Shown here: piece after piece, positions 56,966 through 64,000 of the stretch
Position numbering within the stretch: position 1 is the first letter of the stretch
How the letters are laid out: every line of letters starts with the position of its first letter
Source of the DNA: Cavia porcellus
Lineage: Eukaryota > Chordata > Mammalia > Rodentia > Caviidae
Direction of reading: 5' to 3'
Length of the DNA stretch: 64,000 nt
NCBI RefSeq assembly: GCF_034190915.1
Contig: NW_026947507.1
Location: forward strand, 36,047,501 to 36,111,500
Position numbers and translations under genes: made by a program
The notes under the pieces: generated by a model
Database searches by the model: none
What the model was told of the DNA's origin: nothing
Seen by the model: the letters and a program-made list of their open reading frames with translations, nothing else

Positions 56966-57573
56966 AGAAGAACCTCACATGGTGACACTCCTTCTCCCCC
57001 AGGCTGGCTTTAAGGTGAAATCCAGTCTCCTCCTTGGGGCCCATCCAACTTTCTGGGTTCCTCAGTGAAGTGCAGGCCCATCTCCCACTTCCCCAACCCA
57101 GCCACTGGCCTTCTGTCTGTCCCTTGCTAGGTGCTGGCTCTCAAGCCACCTTGATGCTTGCAGCTACCTGGCTGTCTCCCCACTATCCTGGGAGCACCTC
57201 GAATCAGCAGTGTGCACCAGTGTTTGCTGAGTCACTTCATGTCCCTGACACCAGATCGTCCCTGAACAGTGACCGCAGGCATCAGAAGCTGTGTGCTCTG
57301 GGCCCAGGTAGCACCCTAGGATCCCACTCTATGTGCTAAGACACGCAGGGGTGCCGATGAGCCCTGAGATCTGTGTCCCGTGTATTGGTGTCTGCACCTC
57401 CAGCCTCTCTGACACTGATGTGGAAATTTGTGTTCCCACCGTGCCTCTGAGGGCAAGGCAGTGGCCTCTAAGGGCAGCTGCTAATGCTGTTGCTGGTGAG
57501 TGACACTTGCCCCACAGTAGCAGGGCAGGGTTTCTGGCACCTCGTCTAAGGGTGACAGAACAGAGCCTGGCTT

Positions 57574-57662
57574 TTTTCATTTTTATCGGTACTGGGGATC
57601 GAACTCACGATTGCCTGCTTGCAAGGCAGGTACTTATGCCGCTGAGCTAAATCCCCAGCCCC
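57574..57662 (-). repeat. Young ID-type SINE, reverse
   Basis: ATTTTTATCGGTACTGGGG, ATCGAACTCACGATTGCCTG, CTTGCAAGGCAGGTAC, TGAGCTAAATCCCCAGCCCC. Confidence 0.97.
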
Positions 57663-57664
57663 CC

Positions 57665-59275
57665 AGAGCCTCTTTTGTCCCTTCCCTCTAATGCAATGCA
57701 CATTCCCCACTACTGAAAAGCAATTTCTGCTCTTTCAAAGGATTCCAGCTGGCTGAGCTCCACTGGAAGGAGGACCCCACCCCCACCCCCCAGCAAGATG
57801 CTTCTCTGGCCCTTTCAGTCTTGGTTGGCCCGGGGACCTAGCTCGGGATGCAAAGATGCTGGCTGCTTAATGATGGGGGGGGGGTCACTGACCGCATCGT
57901 GGCTCAGCCCCCAGCCCCCTGTTTTCTGAACCACTTTGCCTTCTGTGAGCCCCCACCTCCTCTCTCTTCCTCCCTGCTTTTCTGCCTACCCCTGGTCCAG
58001 CCCTCCTGGGTGAAGGACAGAGAACCACTGCCTGGGACACCTGGGCTCACAGCTTTTCCTCAGGCATCAGGACTCCTCAGGGCAATCGTGGGGCTTGCAG
58101 AGCCCGGAGCCTACGCACCAGGAGGTACCCTGTACCCGCTGCTCACTTGCTCGCTAAGCTGGCACCCTGTCAGCCAGCACCGATGGCCATGTTGGCGGGA
58201 CTGTGGGTCACTCAGGATGGAACCCCCTACTCTTGTGCCCTGGTGTTTACAGAGTGAGAAAGTCCACTGAGCAGGTACAGTACAAGACAGCAAGAAGTCA
58301 ACAAGCCATCTCCAGGGCAGGGGACAGTAAGAATCCATCAGCCAGGGGCAGGAAGGAGCCCAGAGTGGGCAGCCAGGCAAGACCTTCTGGAGGGGCTCGG
58401 AAGCCAGCAGGACCTAAAGGCAGGGAAGCAGCCTGCATGAGGGTGTGGAGGTGGGAAGACCTAGGTGGACACTGAGGCACTGACCCATGCCTGCTGCGCC
58501 CCTCTCGTGACAGGCTTGAGACTTGTTTGGGGGTACACCTTGAGAATGCCCCCCGAGGTCACTGTTCTGGTGGAATTGCTTTGATCGCCCCAGAGACTGG
58601 GCGGTGTCCGACTCCTGCCTTCCCCTATCAGGCTGGAGGAAATTCACTCACACTCCTCTCCGCCTGAGTGCACAGGCGCTCCCCTGCCTGGGGACCTGGT
58701 TCCCAGAGGCATGTGCTTCCGCTCCAGCTCAGCCAACCACACTGTCTCACGTGATCGGTGCCTGGGCCTTCCCAGGAAGCTCCAGCTACCACCCTCCCTC
58801 ACACTGAGCATCCTTCCTGTCCGGCTTCCATGCTAACTAGAGAAAGCGTCCCTCAGGAAGTCCCCTTGGACTGTGCCAGCACCCACCCCAAGCTCTCCCT
58901 TACCACCCTTTGCCAGGAGCACTGGTCGAGCCTGTGAGCTCGGGAGTTGGGCAGAGCTGGGTTGGAACCTAGCTTGGCCCCTTCCCTGCTCCATACTGGC
59001 CGGATTTCACTGGGTTCCCCTTCCTGTAAACGAACCTTAGGTCGTTTACTCATCCTCGGTGGCTCTCGGCCCTTGCACAGGGCTGCTGTGTGGTCTGAGG
59101 GTGAGCATTGATCAAGGCAGGGGAAACCTGGGGCTTCTAGTAGTTGGAAAGGGTCCATCTTTCTCCACCATTAAACCAGTCACACAAAAGCCCAACTTTT
59201 GCACTACAAGGAAAGAGTCTTTTTACACAGAAAAACAGCAGACAGCAGAAAGGAACAGACATGCAGATCTGCTGA
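57665..59275. other. Unique noncoding DNA
   Basis: A G-run is at 57,876-57,885. The 140-codon plus frame at 57,848-58,270 has no family motif. Confidence 0.4.
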
Positions 59276-59279
59276 CGTT

Positions 59280-59440
59280 GTTTGAAATCCTTGATCCAGC
59301 CAGACCTGAAGTTGGCCCTGGAGCTTTCAGTTTTGTGAACCAATAAATTTTCTCCCCCTCCCCTCTTTTGTGGCTTATGCCAGTTTGAGTTGGCTTTTTT
59401 CCCTCTTGTCACCCTTGACTTTGGAAACACCTGCCAACTT
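59280..59440 (-). repeat. Old LTR-like end
   Basis: TTTTGTGAACCAATAAATTTTC, TTATGCCAGTTTGAGTTGGC and TTTTTTCCCTCTTGTCACCC resemble the 3' end of ancient mammalian LTRs. Family not assigned. Confidence 0.5.
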
Positions 59441-59566
59441 GATAATTAAGTGACATGATGACCCAGCAGCACTTAGCATCAAGCAGCCCTCAGTAAATCA
59501 CAGCCCAAGTTTCCAAACAGCGGGAGATTTCAAGGCGAGAGCAAGAGCTTCTTCTTCCTTATTTTC

Positions 59567-59693
59567 TCCCAGCCCTTTTTATTTTGCGTTTTAAGACACA
59601 TTCTCCCTAAATTGCCTAGGCAGGTCTTGAATTTGCCACCTCCTTCCTCAGCCTCCCGAGTAGTGGGATTACAGGACTGTCCCACCGCACCCC
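59567..59693 (-). repeat. B1-type SINE, reverse
   Basis: TTTTAAGACACATTCTCCC, CTAAATTGCCTAGGCAGGTC, TTCCTCAGCCTCCCGAGTAG, TGGGATTACAGGACTG. Confidence 0.9.
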
Positions 59694-59699
59694 ACACGG

Positions 59700-60875
59700 T
59701 ATCTTCTCTCTGGTGTCTCGACCCAGCCAAACCCTCAGCGTCAGCTAAACCCAGTCAAAACCAACTCAGAACTGACTTGGATCGCTCCCGGGAGGGATGT
59801 CAGGAGCTAGACAAGCCTTCACTGCCATCTAGTGGACATCTGCAGAAACAGCAGCCCAGGGAAGGACTTGGGGGGGGGGGTCTCTTCTCCCTTGGGACTA
59901 GCCCTACGAAAACATTTGGGCGGGCCCTCCTCGCTCTGCAAGTGACACCCCCATAAAAACTGAATTAATGGTGAAGTCAAGAAACTGCCAAAAACTGACA
60001 AGCAGGAAGCTTACATACTCGGGGAGAATTTCATTTTGGAGACCCACAGCACTGCTGTTACCGAAAGCACCCGTTCCCTTTTCGAAGCTTGCTAGGGATT
60101 ATGGTGGATTTAACTCAGTTCAAGGCTTCTTTAATTCTCATAAGAATTTCATGAAGTCTTTTCACCAAGGGTACTCACACCGGAATTTCCAGGAAGGAGC
60201 AGCATGGTGTATAGGACCTAAGAATTCAGGCTGTTAGTCCTAGTGTACTCTGGACTTCCCAGAGTTAAGTGCTCAGTTAGTAATCACTCGTGAGAGTGGA
60301 ATTCATGACCCGATACCAGGCTCTGTCACTGATGCCACACTGTTCAGCCCTTGTGGGTATTGAGTGAATAGAATGAAATTGGATGGAACTTACAGGACTG
60401 TTCCCATCACCCCGAACCAGAGTTTTCTCATGTTAATTTGGAAACAAGCTGTGAGGACCTGATCAGCAAAGTTGTGGGAGGCTTCAAACCAGGAAAATCT
60501 GTGGCTGTCTTGTTTGACAGCCAGAGTTCTAAATGTCACACAGGGCTTTCTGCACTCCAGAAGAGTGAAGGTTTTAAACATCTCAATTGCCAGAGCGATT
60601 ACAATTTTTTTTACCACTTTTGCTGAGAAGCAACAACAGCAGAGTTGATAAGGAAAATGAGGTAAAAATGCAAAAAGACACACACATAGGAAGTGGTGGC
60701 TGCTTTCCAGATGCTGCTACAGGTGCCTGCTTCCCACGGCGGCCACCTCCTAGTGGAGAAAGCCCCTGACGTTACGATCTTACGACCATGTAGATAGTGT
60801 AACCATGTAGAAGTGTGCGCATCATCACAGTAAGGAATTAGGTATCCTGCATGAATGCTCTCTTCTGAGGTTAGA
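59700..60875. other. Unique noncoding DNA
   Basis: A G-run is at 59,870-59,880. Short frames at 60,390-60,883 on both strands show no family motif. Confidence 0.4.
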
Positions 60876-60879
60876 TACA

Positions 60880-61290
60880 CCATTCATTCTACACCATTCA
60901 CTGTGAAATAAAAGCGCGCAGAGGAAAAAAAAAACTTTTACTATATAATGCTTTGCAATGATTGTGAAAATAATCCGATTTGGTTTATGCACACTGTAAT
61001 ATTTCTGCAGGTATCGTGCAAAATCCGCCCCATCCCCAGAAAAGGCTTTTGTCCTCATTCCATGTTGGCCTCCGGCTGATAATCTGGAACTGTTCTATTA
61101 ATTACATTGTCACCTTCACTTTCTAGAACATATTCTCTACTAACATTATTGAAACCACTCTCTCCTTCATAAAACTGTTTGCAACAGTGATTAAAGTTTT
61201 TCTGCCATGATTCAAGTCCTCCTAAGAAAACAATTCCAGTTATTCACTTCCTGCATTACTGTTTTAATAACGGTTCCTGCATTTGAAGTC
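60880..61290. other. Candidate conserved noncoding element
   Basis: Repeat-free AT-rich DNA about 1.4 kb downstream of the PEBP4 exon: AATAAAAGCGCGCAGAGG, GATTGTGAAAATAATCCG, GGTATCGTGCAAAATCCGCC, TATTAATTACATTGTCACC. Retained CpGs in AT-rich text suggest constraint. Confidence 0.35.
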
Positions 61291-61362
61291 TTTGATTTCT
61301 TCCCTCACTATGGTGTGTTTCCCCACCTCTAGGCCCCCAAATAAAAGCAATACATTTTTTTT

Positions 61363-61386
61363 TGAGAGAGAGAGAGAGAGAGAGAG
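61363..61386. repeat. (GA)n microsatellite
   Basis: A 24-base GA run after a T-run. Confidence 0.9.
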
Positions 61387-61389
61387 CTT

Positions 61390-62920
<1,531 letters not shown>

Positions 62921-62924
62921 CCTG

Positions 62925-63050
62925 CTGTTGACTGGTTATGTGACCTGAGAGTCACTTGCCATCTTTGTGTCTCAGTCTCCTCAGCTATAAAACAGATCAT
63001 TACGTAGCTGCATGACAGGATGGGTGAGGAGTAAGACTCTGGTCAGAGTC
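62925..63050 (+). repeat. MIR fragment
   Basis: CTGTTGACTGGTTATGTGACC, GAGAGTCACTTGCC, TTGTGTCTCAGTCTCCTCAGC and TATAAAACAGATCATTA follow MIR order. Confidence 0.85.
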
Positions 63051-63396
63051 TAGGTTTTTAAAAAAAATGGTGCTGTCATTAGCATTTCCAAGAAGCCTGT
63101 GCTGCCATGTTTGTGTATCCGCTGGGGACGAGGCCCAGGCACTACTCCATTGACCCTGAACTCGGCCAGTGCCCGAGTCCCTCATACAAACTAGTGTGGT
63201 TCTTGCATACTTAACACAGCATCATTGCCCAGCAATGTCTTGCTGTATAATTAGGGAACAATGATTAGGAAAATGTCTTCACATGTCCAGTACTAGGGAG
63301 TTTCCCCCCAAACATTTTTGATTTTGACATACGGCTGGCTGACTTCATGAATTGGCAACTCTCAGGTAGGGTGTGGGGAGGTGGCCAGACAGAGTA

Positions 63397-63502
63397 TCTG
63401 CTGGGTGTGGTGGCACATGCCTGTAATCCTTGCACATGGGAAGCTGAGGCAGGAACTTCACGAGTTTGGGGCCAGCCCAGGCTACCTAGTGGGTTGATGG
63501 CC
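63397..63502 (+). repeat. B1 SINE, 3' truncated
   Basis: TGCTGGGTGTGGTGGCACATGCC, GGGAAGCTGAGGCAGGAAC, GGGGCCAGCCCAGGCTACC. It runs into another repeat without a full A-tail. Confidence 0.9.
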
Positions 63503-63514
63503 AGTCTGGAATAC

Positions 63515-63890
63515 GTAATGTCTTGGTTACTGTTCCTCCTTGCTGGGCCAAAACACCTGACTCCCAAAATGAAGGAAGGGAAGGTTTATTTAGCTCAGTA
63601 TTTGTGGAGATTTTGGTCCATAAACAGCTGGCTGCAAGGCAAGGTGCCATGGCACTGGGAAACACTTCAAGGCAGCAGCCACGACAAAATGGGGAACTCA
63701 AGCCTCTTCTGCTTTAGGTTGCACACAGGTCACCCTCCCCCACCCTTCCAGGGCAGGTGTAGGGCTCACAAAATCTCTTCAGGCACAGGATGAGGACATT
63801 TACAAAGAAGAAACCCTGGATCCCTGCTGAATCTCTCAGTTAAACAAACTTTTCAAGTTGACACAATGTATCAACCATAACACCTAGCAA
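63515..63890 (+). repeat. MaLR-type LTR remnant
   Basis: TTGGTTACTGTTCCTCCTTGC, GGGCCAAAACACCTGACTCCC, GGAAGGTTTATTTAGCTCAG, TATTTGTGGAGATTTTGGTCC, then TTGACACAATGTATCAACCAT. Order fits a diverged MaLR LTR. Confidence 0.6.
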
Positions 63891-64000
63891 GATCCTGTCT
63901 GGCAAAGAAAGGACAAATGCACACACCCACACACTTTTCCAGGGCTAAGCCTTGGTCCTTGTCTTTAAAATAGGACAATATTTACACTTGCTTGCTAGGA

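Overview
This window is nuclear DNA from a placental mammal, almost certainly a rodent that is not a mouse or rat. The rodent call rests on roughly thirty SINEs: 7SL-derived B1 elements, tRNA-derived ID-type elements, and B1+ID dimers. Dimers of this kind are known from squirrel-related and some other non-murid rodents. I cannot fix the species from sequence alone.

Only one functional coding segment can be supported. It is an internal exon of PEBP4 (phosphatidylethanolamine-binding protein 4) on the minus strand at 62,681-62,807. It is a single 127-base exon encoding 42 residues, with a polypyrimidine tract, a tandem AG acceptor and a GTGAGT donor. I looked on the minus strand for the following exons (DPDAPSR block, HRYQFF block, C-terminus) and found none. 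The simplest reading is that 1-62,680 is one very large PEBP4 intron. This fits the large PEBP4 gene next to EGR3 in other mammals, but that synteny is recalled, not visible here.

Layout. 1-3,400 is mostly unique DNA with two AT-rich stretches that look like candidate conserved noncoding elements. 3,400-4,900 holds L1 fragments and a (CA)n tract. 8,960-9,550 is a processed RPL23A pseudogene split by a SINE, followed by LTR remnants. 11,600-12,650 is an isolated CpG island with a MEF2-like site and two AP-1 sites 11 bases apart. 15,000-20,000 carries SINEs, a TIR element, a Tigger (pogo-like) transposase fragment, an L1 3' end and a MaLR LTR. 21,200-21,620, 28,960-29,400, 35,800-36,260 and 60,880-61,290 are non-repetitive candidate regulatory stretches. 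25,850-27,480 and 41,300-42,925 hold MER2-like DNA transposon remnants and two copies of an LTR-like repeat I cannot name, with internal 42-base tandem units. 37,500-38,330 is a HAL1/L1 ORF1-like remnant, 48,070-48,960 a reverse L1, and 53,000-60,000 is SINE-rich.

There is no operon, CRISPR array, phage or other gene system. What genes do here reduces to one PEBP4 exon inside a large intron that may host regulatory elements. Most other open frames are short, lack homology I can recognise, and often run through SINEs. I treat them as chance ORFs.
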